Origin: Fallopia convolvulus
Taxonomy: Eukaryota > Streptophyta > Magnoliopsida > Caryophyllales > Polygonaceae
Length of the DNA: 64,000 bases
NCBI GenBank assembly: GCA_964016875.1
Contig: OZ024724.1
Span: forward strand, 14,612,501 to 14,676,500
Direction: 5' to 3'
Positions 23,218-34,897 of this stretch are shown here, piece after piece. Position numbers and translations under genes: made by a program. The notes under the pieces were generated by a model. It saw only the letters and a list, made by a program, of their open reading frames with translations. It was not told the origin of the DNA and did no database searches. Position 1 is the stretch's first letter. The number at the start of each line of letters is the position of its first letter.

Positions 23218-23867
23218 CAATCAACGCCAACATTTTTCATTAAATATTTGTAATGTACAAAAGCACCATATTATTCACATTGACAACAAAAACAATCTTT
23301 TTATATCGTTCAAGTAAGGTAATATGAAACTATGAATCATTTTCTTGTATAGAAAAGTTTTTTGAATCAATGAACCCTTTTTGGCCATATCCCCTTTAGA
23401 CAAAAACGTTTCCACTTCTCCTTACCTTCGAAGAGAGAAATAGGGGAGAAAATTTGTAGGCTTCGGCCTCCACCGGAAAACCTAAACACAACTGGGAAAC
23501 TCTCAACACCATCAGGTTACCCCATGGAAAAGTTTAACTTTGTCAAAAATACTAGAAATACATCAAATCTATCACCTCTTTCCTCTTTTGTGAGAGAGCA
23601 ACAAATAAGAACCACATGGATAAATATCCAACTATCATCGGGAACTCCGAACAACCACCAAGTAGCCCCCGATAAAAACCACAATATAGGTCTACCACCA
23701 CACCTTGTAGAACCAGATTAAACTAATCAATCAAAAAATGTAAAACAACATTCATAAAACTAGTGACCTTGAATTGAACTCTTTCTTCTCCACTCTTGAA
23801 TGAGAATACCAATGAAATCAAAAGAAAAAAAACTACGTTTTACAAAATCCAATCCAGAGACTAAGTT
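23218..23867. other. Stretch without a recognisable gene
   Basis: AT-rich sequence; open frames up to 65 codons lack family signatures. Confidence 0.45.
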
Positions 23868-24110
23868 GTAACAGCCTTAAATTATCTTGGGAATGTCACA
23901 CGCACGTGACCTTGAATTTGAGATCCGAAGCCACCCAAGGCTTTGCAATGGTTTAAATTTTTGTAAGGACATGCATTAAGTTATATAAATGAACAGTAGC
24001 GGGAGACTCGTCGAAACAAAATATACTTGTATTTAAAACTTTCTTTATGAATAACATATCATTAAAATTTTAATAACAATATTACCAATGACAACGGAAA
24101 ATTCTCTAGA
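23868..24110 (-). repeat. Diverged chromovirus LTR fragment
   Basis: TGTAACAGCCTTAAATTATC, then GTGACCTTGAATTTGAGATC and CCACCCAAGGCTTT follow the order of the A/B LTR start (TGTAACACCCCTATTTTAC, GTGACCTCAGACTTTACCG, CACCCAAGGCTTTTAG). Similarity fades after about 24050 and no matching end is visible, so this is an old solo-LTR or truncated copy. Confidence 0.45.
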
Positions 24111-25711
24111 ACTCTGTTGTATAAAATCAAAAGCATTTAACGACAAATAAACCAATTACTTTTGCAACATTTCCTTCAATCCCACATCTCCTTCAATCCC
24201 ACTAAATCTAATTCTTCTTTTTATCAAAGTCTCCAACACAACCTTTGATACCATATCTGGATCAACATCATTATACATGTGCACCTTTGATTTTCTACAA
24301 CATAAATTGCCTACATTGGATATGTAAAAACTACCCCCCATATAGGAATCTAAAGGTGAACATCAATGCCTAAAAAAATCAACAAAAACCAAATCAAATA
24401 AAGCATATCAAACTTGTATAGTTTCAATTCCAAAATTTTTATGATTCCACTATAGCATTTTATATCACCTAGAGCTTCAACCTAACATTCAACCCTATTC
24501 ATTCACTACATGTGTGGACTACATGCCAACTGACAAGATCAAGAATACGCCAACATCATTCAACTAACATGGAAATGCTTAAACAACTCCCTCAGTCCAT
24601 TCTTATCAATATAAAAGCAATTGAGCATGAAATTGCATAAACTAGCCCCCTAAAAGTTAAAATGGAGATGAAAATGAGTACAATCATGCAACTCACCTTT
24701 GTTGTCGTCTTGTCGATACCGTTTTTGCTTGTGCACCCCTTTGCTTTTGCACTTGTTGAGGCAACATGCTTCGATTCTCCAATCGTTCTTTCAACCCAAA
24801 AATGTGTAGACCACTTTCGCAAAAAACCAAATCAAAACCATAAACCCATGAACAAAAAATATCATCCCTAGCACACTCAATCTACATAATCGCCATCGAA
24901 AACCCACTTAATCTCCCATATTTAGGCTATACCCTAATTTGAAACCCTCGAATTCTATGGAAGCGATGAAGAAAGATCGCTTTGGAGTCGATTCTTGTGG
25001 AAATGTGGAAGTGAGTGGATGACTGTAAGTGCTTTGGAGATCAATAGGTTAAAAAGTCAAATTTACCTATAAGGTTTTCAAAATTGGAGGGAAAATTAGT
25101 AATTTCAAGGATTTTACTCGGAGTTTAGACGACTAGTGGCCTTTGGCTAACAAAGCACCTTCTGTGGGTGGTTTACGGTAATATGGAGAAAGGGGGATGG
25201 TTTTCGGTAAATACTCTTATACTAGTTGATGTACACGTGCCCTGCACGAATTCTTTAATAGTAAAATCTATTTTTTACACATATATAGATTTTAAGGGAT
25301 TGATATGCTTATCGTAAATAAGTACTTATTAAGTGAATATTAATAATTATTTTAAAATAAATCAAATATAACTTAATTTAATTTAATCTCCAAATACTAA
25401 ATAGAATAAACAATAAGAAAATATGTTTGAAATACCTATAAAACCAAAATAAGAAAATATGTTCAAAACAATGTTTGAGAAACAAACTTCATATTGTAAT
25501 ATTGCAATGATTTGCATGGATCTGCAAACAACTCAGTCTTCCTCTTCGTGCTTCATAGTTTTTTGGAACATGAAGTGGAAAGTTGATATTTGGTAAGTTT
25601 ATTTCCATTATCATCATCTAGGATGAGCTTTCATTTGAACACTTAGAAGGAGTAAGTGGTTCATTCGACGATACATTGTAGTGTAGTTCAGGCTCATATA
25701 AGGTTTGTGGC
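24111..25711. other. Stretch without a recognisable gene
   Basis: AT-rich. A plus-strand frame at 24662-24871 (69 codons) begins with a hydrophobic segment but lacks codon bias or a recognisable family. Nothing else can be supported. Confidence 0.45.
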
Positions 25712-26156
25712 TAGGGTTGTGCAAACTAGGACCAGACCGGCAGACCGGACCAGACCGGACCGGAATTTTACGGTCCGGTCCAAGACGGGGACCGAGTCAG
25801 TCCGGTCCTCGGTCCAAGAAATTTGAGAATTTCGGTCCCGGTCCAAAACCGGGACCGGACCGGGAATTCCCGGTCCAGACCGTAAAGCCTTATAATTTAT
25901 ATCTTATATACAATATTAGGCTTATAATTTATACTTTAAAGTTTCATATTAAAAAAATTGTTGATTATTACTAAATAAAAGTTTTGAGGTTCGTCCATTG
26001 GTACTTCAACTCTATAATAATAGAATTAATCTTGCTAATTACTACATCTCTATGGTATACGCGTTGATTTTCGACCAAAGAAATCAAATTAAAAGACTAA
26101 GCGGTCCAATCGGCCAAACCCGGGTCCGGACCGAAATGATCCGGTCCGGTCCTCGG
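25712..26156. mobile_element. hAT-like MITE, left part, interrupted
   Basis: TAGGGTTGTGCAAACTAGG at 25712 resembles a hAT TIR. Next come many copies of GGTCCGG/CCGGACC in both orientations (25728-25882), an AT-rich centre, and a second GGTCCGG block from about 26101. At 26157 chromovirus A begins inside that second block. The candidate 8-bp TSD on the left is TTTGTGGC (25704-25711). The right TIR is expected beyond the window because of the nested insertions. Confidence 0.6.
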
Positions 26157-27511
26157 TGTAACACCTCCTATTTTACAACATTGGGTATTACCGCCAGTGA
26201 CCTCGGACTTTACCGTCCAAAGTCATCCAAGGCTTTTAGAATGATATAGAACAATTAAAATGCGGAATAAAAAAAACATAATACATAATGAGAAAAGGTG
26301 CTCCCGAGGGAGACTTGGTTCTTACAAAACATCTTACATTGTTTTCAACATAAAGTTGTTTGGAATTGAAATGCAAAACCTGCTTTTCCTTGAAACGTAA
26401 TGAATCTAGAGCAAAATGATGGAAATGTATATCTTGAAAATCCTCGTTCTTCCTTCGTCTTCACTTCACTTCACTTCACGCCTTGTTGGGATTTCTAGAT
26501 TCTGACATAATTCTCGAGGGGCGAGAGAATGCCAGGCAAACATGCGGAAAAGAAGAATTAGTCTAAGAGACTAAGCAAGCGGGAAAGGAACTTCCCGAAG
26601 GTATTTAGGGTAACTTCAAGTATTATGGAAAGAGATACTAGGGTTGTGTTTACGATGGGGCTAGTAAGATAAAGCTTGTTTATGTGGAGCTTTAATGGTT
26701 CAAAGAAGAGTATATCGTATGCAAAGATAACTCGAAAAGCGATAGAAGAACTACTAGATTGTAGACTTCTCTAGGATTTCAATAGAATGTTGGGAACATT
26801 TAATAATTCATACAAGTGAAAACCTCTCGCGCCTTGAGCGGATCGAGAGCCGGATCGATCATTGGAGACCGGTCCGGTTTTGGTATCTTAAATGTGCATT
26901 CACACTTATCTTAAATAGTGACAAAAGATATTCAATCTTGTTAATGATTTTTGATAAAGAGTGGTGGGACACGGATAATCCAAGACACCCGAGGGAGAAC
27001 TTCAATTCCCCGGCACTTAGCTAGAGTGCGCACAATCCCTCCTTGCAATCGGAGCGGATGGAGATCATGATCCCGAAAGTCGTATGGACGTACGACTTAG
27101 TAAGAGTATATAGAGGCGTGGGCTAACCCACACCCCTTTCTAGTTTATTCAACGCAAATCTCTGAACGAGATTGTAATCAATCAAGATAACAAACACACT
27201 AGCATATATAATCCTAACAAAGGAGTATAAGACATACTATGCTAACAATTGTCGTTATTTCTAGCAATCGATATTTCCTAGGTTCATTTTTATTTAAGCA
27301 TACAAGTTGTTCCCAACAACGAGAATTTCCACGGAGACGAAAAGTAAAAGGTTACAAGGGGAAATTCCACTTGCCTTAGCGCAACGAGTTCTAGCAAACG
27401 AGCTTTGACGAAACTTAAGCGATTCCTTGCTACGAACGAGGATTCCGACCTATTGATAAGGGATTTACGAAAAGGCTCAAAAACACGATTTTCCTTCTCG
27501 AGTTCGGAATA

Positions 27512-27574
27512 CCTCTTATAATGTTTTTATAAGAGGGTTTGAGTTTCTAAATTATTATAATAATAATTTAGAAA
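27512..27574. repeat. Two perfect palindromes in the A LTR
   Basis: CCTCTTATAA at 27512-27521 pairs with TTATAAGAGG at 27527-27536. TTTCTAAATTATTAT at 27544-27558 pairs base for base with 27560-27574 around a single central A. A third AT palindrome (AAATAATAA/TTATTATTT) follows directly. The first two are preserved exactly at 41146-41208 in the B LTR. Confidence 0.95.
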
Positions 27575-28945
27575 GTTATTTTCCTTAAAATAATAATATT
27601 CCTTTATTATTATTTTGATTTTGTAATATCCTTATTATTATTACTCTCGAATTTCCGATTCTTCTTGGGTGACCCTAGAATAATGTCTACCTTATCTAGA
27701 CATACTTTATTAAAAATAATTTCTTAATAGAAAAGTATTTACCTACATAATTCTTTTTAAACAAAGTTGTCATGTCTATAATCCCTTTACAAGGAAGTTT
27801 CCTTAATTAGAAGTTCCTACTTTTCCTTATAAGGTAACTTGCTTAAAATACTTTTAATTTAGATTAATCTTATTTATTCTATTTCTATAACTCCTTTCAC
27901 ATTGTATGACTTATAAAATATCTATGATCATAGTCTTATAAAATAGGGTCATGGTTTATAAACTATAATCATGGCTTATAATATCATGACTTATAAATAT
28001 CCTACTTCATATTTATAGTCCATTAAAATAATATCTTTTCTATATCTATATGGTTTCTTTCCATACAAGTCAACCTTATGCTATATAATATCATAACTCA
28101 TTATAAGATCCTACTTCTTATATTAACCTAGAACCTATGTCTTGCAATATTTCTTTATACTTAGAGATTATTAAATTAATATCTTTCTCACATGATGACT
28201 ATAATTATTAATAATATTATTTTTTCATAAAAATCATATCTAAAGTCAAACTATAGTCCATGATCACAAGTGTTGAAACAATAATACTTTTATAAGGTTT
28301 CTCTACCATTTTATTATTATAATATGTCTTAGATATTCTAACATCACTATCATATATTATAACTAAATCATATGATAATCTAGTTTACTTTATAGTCACA
28401 TTTATCATATTATAATTGAAGCTTCCATCTTGTAGTAACCTTTACACTTAGAGGTATCCTAACTTTATATTTTATTAATAATGAATTAATGTACCTATCA
28501 TTATTATTAAATAAATCTTATGTCTAGGCCATTATGATATCTTAACTCAATTTATAACATCTTTCCCATATCTCTTCAATATCTTGTCATGCAAGTCAAC
28601 TTTTATAACTTAGTAATATAATAACGTATTATATATTAACTTATTGTCACAACTTATATATTTCTAAATAAAGCTTATATCTTTTAGAAATCTCTATACC
28701 TAGAGGTAGGTCAAACTAATATTTTTATTAAGTCAAGAATTTATTTATGAATCTACTTATCTTGATCAAACTCATAAATATGATATATTTTATTGTTTAG
28801 GACATGCAAGGACTTTTTATCTAGTAGAACCTTGTTATTATTCTTTGTATAAAGATGGTAATATTAACTATAAATGTTGTAGGCCATATTTATGTTCTAA
28901 AATCCACCTATATTATGAAGAAAGCATGCTTGTAATAAGTACAAT

Positions 28946-28954
28946 AATCTTTTA
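28946..28954 (+). repeat. Left 9-bp TSD of the ULP1-carrying MULE
   Basis: AATCTTTTA, identical to 33698-33706. Confidence 0.95.
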
Positions 28955-29700
28955 GGCGGATTTGCAAGGGTACCCCTTGCACAAAAATAGTTTGCAAAAG
29001 TACCCCACATTATAGGAAATTGCAAATCATGCATTTTTGGCATTTATGCAATTTTATTTTTCATTATTTTATTGTTTAATTATTTGAATTTATATTTGTA
29101 ATGTTTTTAGAAATGAATTATTGAATTCCAAAAATTAAAATCATAAAACAAAAATTGTAAAAATAAATAAATAAAAGACATATGAAAAGATATTTTAAAG
29201 TGATTTATTAGTTATAATATACGGAAACTAATGAGGAAAAAAGGGAAAAAAAGTCAAAGATATGGCAAAGATCCTAATGGGTTGAGATTTCCGTAAAAAT
29301 CTAGTCCGGCTAGATGTTATACTGTCATGCTTGTGTATTCTACTGTCATACCACAATATGCTCCTGTCACGGACTTAAAAAGAAGAAGGAAATTGCTAAC
29401 GAATTAGATTTGTTACGAAATCTTTTCTATCCTTTATCTTAAAAAATATGAATCTTAATGCAAACAATAATAGCCAATTATTCTACATAAAGATACAAAA
29501 TCTTTTCTATCCAGTCTTATCTGTTCATTTAGTTTTGATATACGAACAAACGTAGAGGCACATTGAGTTCTACCATGGGTAACTAGTATTGATCGAATTG
29601 TTTCGATAATCATTTATTGCTTCTAAGTATTACGATTTGTGTATTTTCAGGTCGAAACAACATCTTACTTACGTTAATTACAAATGGTTAATGGAATGTC

Positions 29701-30369
29701 TTGGGAGATAACTGGTCTTATGAAGGAGGGGATAAGAAGGCAATAGCACTCGTTGTATCCGATACTATAAAATTCGAATCCCTAAAGGATAAAATAGTGG
29801 AGAAACTATCCATTGATTGTGAAAAGTACAATCTAAATCTGCACTATGTGCCGCCCATAAAGGTAAACCTTCCACCCTTTTAAGTTAATGGTGAAGATGA
29901 TCTTGAAGCCTACAAATTTTTGAATTCAAAATCATCAAAAGAGGGGATATTGCCGATAGATCTGTACACAAGCATTAAGGAGAAGAAAAATAATCAGTTT
30001 ATGGACGAGGGTGTTGACAGGAAATTCTTTGAGTTTCAAACTCCAAACTCTATGCAAGAGATGAGAGTTTCATCAAGTGCACCTCTTGTAAGCCAGTGTG
30101 ACCGAATACCGATTAAGGATGACAGGACTTTAGATGAAATCATCGACGATGATAATAATGTCTCCTCTGATAGGGGTGTCAGGATATTTGAGAATGGTGA
30201 CAGGATCACTGAATATAGTAACAGGTTACGAAACAGGAATACTTCCCCGATTAATTTCGTATTATTGAGCAACGATGATGAAACTGGAGGACCTACTTCA
30301 ACAAATAAAGGCAAAGATGTCGTTGTCATGCTCAGTGATGATGTCTTTGCCAAAAATCCTCTTATGTAG
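29701..30369 (+). pseudogene. MuDR-type N-terminal domain protein fragment
   Basis: GDNWSYEGGDKKAIALVV, then the helix FESLKDKIVEKLSIDCEKYN and the strand LNLHYVPPIKVNLPPF follow the pattern of the N-terminal domain of plant MuDR-family transposases. After one TAA (29881-29883) the same frame goes on with EDDLEAYKFL, also part of that domain, and an acidic low-complexity tail ending at 30369. Further readable residues (ITNG, then a TAA, then WNVLG) lie upstream, after a likely splice acceptor at about 29650. The catalytic domain is absent. Confidence 0.7.
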
Positions 30370-30976
30370 ACGGTTTCTTGTCATCCCTTTTTACTGTGAA
30401 ATGACTATTTGGTCACCCTTTCTAAACTTACTGTCACATTATAATTTGTATCCTGTCACCCAATAAGAAATTTGAAATTAGTGTTCTAATGTATGAGAAG
30501 CTTGAGCTAGTTTACTATTTGTCTTGTCATCATACAATTTTTATCTTGTCATCATACAATTTTTATCATGTATCATACAATTTGTCTTATCATCATACAA
30601 TTTTTATCCTGTCACCCTATAAGAAAATTAGACATGCTCTTGATACATAAAAAATAGTATCCTTAAGCATGAAGGGAGCCATAACATGTATCAATTTCTA
30701 GCGCACACAAGAAAGTGAAAGAGTCGCGATAAAGTCAAAAATAGTGTCCTTCATTGAAAGTCACAAACCAAGGCACAAACTAAGTTCACATAATGATCAA
30801 AACTAACATCAAGTTATCCACCAAAGTGGATTACTAACATCAATTTATCCACCAAAGTGGATTACTAACATCCACTTAACCACCAAAAATACATGTACAA
30901 TACTTCCCAAAAACAATAAAGTGAACCTAAACTAGTTTCACAACCAAAGAACTCAAGACGAATCCCATTTGAAGTT

Positions 30977-31927
30977 TCATATGCTCACTGCTAAAGAACT
31001 TCGATATTCATCTACTAACTTGTCCTTAATGACCGAGATATCAGCATTCTTAGTGGTTAGTAACTCAATGTACTTGGTGGTGTACACCCCGCAATCAGTC
31101 CTACAAAACAAAAATAGATTTTAGTATAGCTTCATATAAAAATAACAAAATTTGATTCAAACTGTGAGACATTGAATTATAAATTGATTTCGAAACTCAA
31201 TGTACTTACCCTCGCTTGTTTTGCTTCAAACCATTGACACGGTTGACACTTAACGGTTTCTCACCCCATATTTTTAACTGTTTGGCCATTGGCCAATATT
31301 GCTTCAACTCTTGGGGAAGCCCGTGAGTCACTGGAATAAGGCTCTCCTCTACATTCTTAATACTTATGAAGTCCACATTTGAATCATACACATTAACAAC
31401 CCAACTTGTGAAGTCAATTTGTAATGTAATCCAATGTTTATTATCCACATTAAATGACACATATACAAATCTTCCATCTTCTCAGACTAGCCCATTGGCA
31501 GTAGGCAAAGACCCCAAGCAGTATTTCAAAATAAATGCATTCAGCTTTGACGAACTATCAGCCTTGTTGTACAAATACCAGAATCTAATCATATGACGAA
31601 CCAAAAAGGTGTCCACAATGACCACGTTGTTGTACTTATCGGGGTTTTCTTGGACAACTTCACAAAACAACTTTAAACATAGATCCATATGCTGCAATTG
31701 TAATATTTAAAAGTAGTAAATCAATTAATGAAGTTGAGAATTTCAGCCCTATAATATAACCAAATTTACCTCAAAATTCAGCCATAAATTCCAAAAAATC
31801 ATGCATAACGTACCTCAGACGATAACCAAATTTTTGGTCTAAGTATGTTCATAAAAAATTCCTTATTTAACATAAGAGTATTCTGTAGCACATGTCCCTT
31901 CGCACCAATCCTTTGAGTCATCAGCAC
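30977..31927 (-). pseudogene. ULP1/C48 cysteine protease-like gene with introns
   Basis: Ulp1-type proteases process or remove SUMO. Three exons with GT-AG borders can be read on the minus strand: one ending at 31814 (RPKIWLSSE, matching the WL entry of the domain), one at 31691-31210, and one at 31100-30977. The middle exon has KHWITLQIDF with the catalytic His-Trp and VYDSN with the catalytic Asp. The last has TDCGVYTTKYIEL with the catalytic Cys, preceded across the intron by KQNKRG, which may supply the oxyanion Gln. A single TGA (31482-31484) breaks the middle exon, and frame breaks occur further upstream (31930-32180, EWYREEEHIGYDI). The catalytic residues are all present, but the gene is probably inactive. 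It sits inside a MULE, as in the KAONASHI group. Confidence 0.8.
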
Positions 31928-32179
31928 TTGCTAGAAACGTTTCTAGCTTATCAAGCCTCTCTTTCTTTTTTATCTTCTCCCTGTGATGTCATACCCAATG
32001 TGTTCCTCCTCCCTGTACCACTCCAAGAGAACATCACCGACCGTATTGCGAAATGCAACCTTTATAAAAAAATAATCAAGTATTCCTTCAAAAAAAATCA
32101 AGTAATTACTTGAATCAAATACTAATATACTATAGTATCCAAAAAAATAATACAACCATTTCAAGCATACTGCATACAT

Positions 32180-33697
32180 AAAGCTATCTAGATATTCACC
32201 TCATCTTCGGAAGAATCACTCTCGTTTGCAGCTTGAGGTCCCTCATCACTTGCAGTTCTAGCAGCATTATCGCTCACATGATCATTTGCTAATAAAGATT
32301 TCAAGAGAATTGATCAATAAGTATACAAAATTGCAACCTTAATTTTTATTTTATTTCTCAAGATAGTGATCAGAAACCTGTCTATGCCTCTACTACTAGC
32401 CAATAACATCTTTCTTCTTATCCTATCATGTCACGTAAGTAATCAAAAGATAGCACAAGAAGTTGCAAATTTAAGGCATGATGGAAAATTGAAAGATAAG
32501 CATAAGCTGCAAACAGATTTCCATGGAACGGCAATTACCATGTAACTCGTCTTTAGAGGATTCATCTCCATTCAATTCTAGTTTGCCAGGTGAGCTTCTT
32601 CATCTGAATACTCATGTAACAAAACCCCCACATCATGCAACCAGCAGAACAGCTCGGCATAACAAATTGACAATATAAAACATTTTCCAACGTTCAAACA
32701 TATTAAAAACATCGAACTTGGCATTTATTACAATTCCAACCTTAATCTACTCCAATAAAAACCAGTCAATAAATTACGGAAAAAACAAAATCCTCTGTAA
32801 CTCTAGCAATAGAAAGGAATCCCTCAACCAAGAAGAATGGAGGTAAGGAGTTGTGCATTCGCCGTCGACAAAGAGAAGAGAATGAAACGAAAGAGAGATT
32901 AAAAGTTAACCCTAAGTAGCCAACCCGCCCAGTGCATGCCCAACCCGCCCAACACACGCCCAGCGCATGCCCAACGGCCGCCCAACCTGCCTAATGACCC
33001 GCCTTGCACTTAAGCCCGCCCAAATCTTCGAACAGAAGCTTTCGATTAGAATTCACCCCAATTTAATTAAAACTTTTGACTTGAGATCCAAATATCAAAT
33101 ATTAACCAAACATTCAAGAGGGTAAAATAGATAGAGGGAACATCGAACTTGACTTGAAGAGCGGCAAACGTAAAACCCTAGAAATGTTTACATCACAATC
33201 GTCATATCCCTTTTTCTCTCTTATCTTATACCACAGGAGAAGTCAGATGAACGACTAGGGAGTTTGTTCGGCGAAGAAGAACAATGAAGAGGGAATTGGA
33301 CCTGTCTGCAATGGAGTTTTTTTACGCTCTGAGAGACGAAAGGTGATGGGGGTGAGAGTCGGAGGTGAGAGATGAATGGGGAAATTAGGTAAATTCAGAG
33401 TTCATCTTTCGTGAATTCAATTCAATAGGAAAGTGATTACTTTCAAATTTTAAAATTCAATTTAATTTAAAGCTAAAAATAAATTTAAAATGATTTTATT
33501 GAGGAATTTAGTTTTCAATTATAAAGAAATTTGAATTATTTTAATATTTGTCTAAAATAGGAAAGGGCATAATTTTAGGCATTTTTGCTATATTTTTAGA
33601 CATTTATGCTATTTTTTTGGCATTGATGTAACATTAGAAATAAGAAGGCATTTTTGCAAACAAATTTTCAAAGTGGGGCATGGGGTACTAATTTCTC
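32180..33697. other. Right part of the ULP1 MULE without a clear gene
   Basis: Contains further broken minus-strand exons near 32200-32290, a small tandem of GCCCAACCCGCC-like words at about 32920-33000, and AT-rich subterminal sequence with repeats of GGCATTTTTGC and ATTTTTAGACATTTATGC before the end. Confidence 0.5.
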
Positions 33698-34229
33698 AAT
33701 CTTTTATCTATTTGTTTTATGAATCTTAAGTTACCATGGTAAATCAAGTTTGTTTCTAGCATCCAACTAACAAAATCTCTACTCAATATTTTTATTTCTT
33801 ATTTTCCTTACTTAATTTCTAATAATTCATAAAAGGCTTTAATAATTTGTAAAAACATAAATTGAGTAAATAGAAATTAGGATTAGATTTTTATACAATT
33901 GGTATTCTGTGTTTACAGAACACTGGGAAGGAGGCAGGGATGAGGACCGACGGTCTTCGGCGGCGCAACCAGGGATGGGCGACGGCTCCGGCGGCACCGG
34001 CGTGGCTCGACGGAGGCAGGGCGGTCCAGTCGTGGCTCCAAAGGTGGTCCGGCGGGCTCCAAGGTGGTCCGGTAGTGGCTCCAAGGGGAAGAAGAGGAAT
34101 TTTTATTGTGTTTTTGTGGTGGAACAAGCTTTGTTTGGGGCTGATTTTTGAACACAAATAGAACAATTGGAACAAGACGGAGAGGATTGGTGAATGTGTG
34201 AGTGAAAAGGGTGAATGGAAAGGTGAAGT

Positions 34230-34243
34230 CCCTTTTTATAGGC
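34230..34243 (-). promoter_or_regulatory. TATA box of the chromovirus A LTR
   Basis: On the minus strand GCCTATAAAAAGGG, a canonical plant TATA box, conserved at 42675-42687 in the B LTR. Transcription would begin about 30 bp leftward, ahead of the GC-rich block. Confidence 0.8.
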
Positions 34244-34499
34244 AATTTGAAAAACTTGGCAATCCATGGCAATGGTGGAGAGCCAATGGAGGAGGAGGAG
34301 ATGTTCCATCATTGGGCAAGAGTGTGTTTCTTGATGGATGATGTAAGGTGATGCTATGGGTGAGTCTTGCAAGCAAAGGAGAAGGAAGAGAAGAGCATGC
34401 AATGGTGAAGCGTCAAATCAACTTTGACTTGTTTGAAGAAGAAGAAGAGTAGAAGAGTATTTTATTAAAAGAGGGGGATTATGAGTAAGGAAGTCACAT

Positions 34500-34581
34500 T
34501 GGTCTAGCGGAAATGGAGAGGGCCGTGTGTAGAGATTTGCAAGAGGTCTCGGGTTCAAATCCCGGCTCTTGCATTTTTTTT
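34500..34581 (+). ncRNA. tRNA-like Pol III cassette antisense in the A LTR
   Basis: Box A TGGTCTAGCGG (34500-34510), box B GGTTCAAATCC (34552-34562) and a run of at least seven T (34574-34581) have the spacing of an internal Pol III promoter with a terminator. GCAAGAG (34539-34545) pairs perfectly with CTCTTGC (34566-34572) around a CGGG/CCCG T-arm-like hairpin. It does not fold as a whole tRNA. It could be the head of a tRNA-derived SINE fixed in the LTR, or a degraded tRNA. It points opposite to the retroelement's own transcription and is conserved in B. Transcription is not shown. Confidence 0.6.
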
Positions 34582-34880
34582 ACAAAGCTTCTAAATTGGA
34601 TTCTTAGGCCTTTGTGTAATCTGTGTTAGGAAATAAATTCAATTTCTAAAGGACCTTATTTTTATCTAATGCTCTTTTTATTAATTTACCTCACTTTATT
34701 AATCTATGCCCCTCAAGTTATTTTATTGAATTTTCATCTACTTTAATTTTCTTGATAATTTCTTTCAAAAGAAAATAGTAGACGTTAATTTGATATTTAG
34801 AAATTCTCCTTTTTAGTTAGAGAAAATAATTGATAATAAATATTATATTATAAAAAGCTTGGAATATCGCGGATATTACA

Positions 34881-34897
34881 ATAGTACCCCCTTAAAA
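34881..34897 (-). promoter_or_regulatory. Polypurine tract of chromovirus A
   Basis: The plus strand ATAGTACCCCCTTAAAA next to the LTR gives a purine-rich AAGGGGGTACTAT on the minus strand. A second CTAGTACCCCCTTAAAG lies at about 34996. Confidence 0.8.

Larger units (their letters stand above)
28955..33697. mobile_element. MULE carrying a ULP1-like protease gene
   Basis: A perfect 9-bp duplication AATCTTTTA (28946-28954 and 33698-33706) flanks 4743 bp inserted in the LTR of chromovirus A. The LTR continues on both sides, as comparison with the B LTR near 42180 shows. The ends are weakly inverted: GGCGGATTTGCAAGGGTACC against GAGAAATTAGTACCCC, then both TTTGCAAAA. Inside are an MuDR N-terminal-like frame on the plus strand and a C48/ULP1 protease-like gene on the minus strand, a combination known from the KAONASHI/KI-MULE group. 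No MULE transposase catalytic or SWIM domain was found, so the copy is non-autonomous. Confidence 0.9.
26157..34880 (-). repeat. 3' LTR of chromovirus A (interrupted by a MULE)
   Basis: Starts TGTAACACCTCCTATTTTAC and ends CGCGGATATTACA. Without the 4.75-kb MULE and one TSD copy it is about 4.0 kb, close to the 3.5-kb LTR of B, to which it is roughly 90% similar in the parts compared. It contains perfect palindromes near 27512-27574, an AT-rich kilobase (27890-28945) with many copies of ATCATGACTTATAA-like words, a GC-rich block (33909-34100), a minus-strand TATA box and a Pol III-like cassette. Confidence 0.9.

Noticed and set aside
24662..24871. 69-codon ORF starting with a possible signal peptide
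   Set aside because: Short, in AT-rich sequence, without homologous pattern or gene context.
34500..34581. Genuine tRNA gene
   Set aside because: Boxes A and B are present, but there is no full cloverleaf: the acceptor-like stem encloses only the T-arm region and no anticodon arm can be placed.
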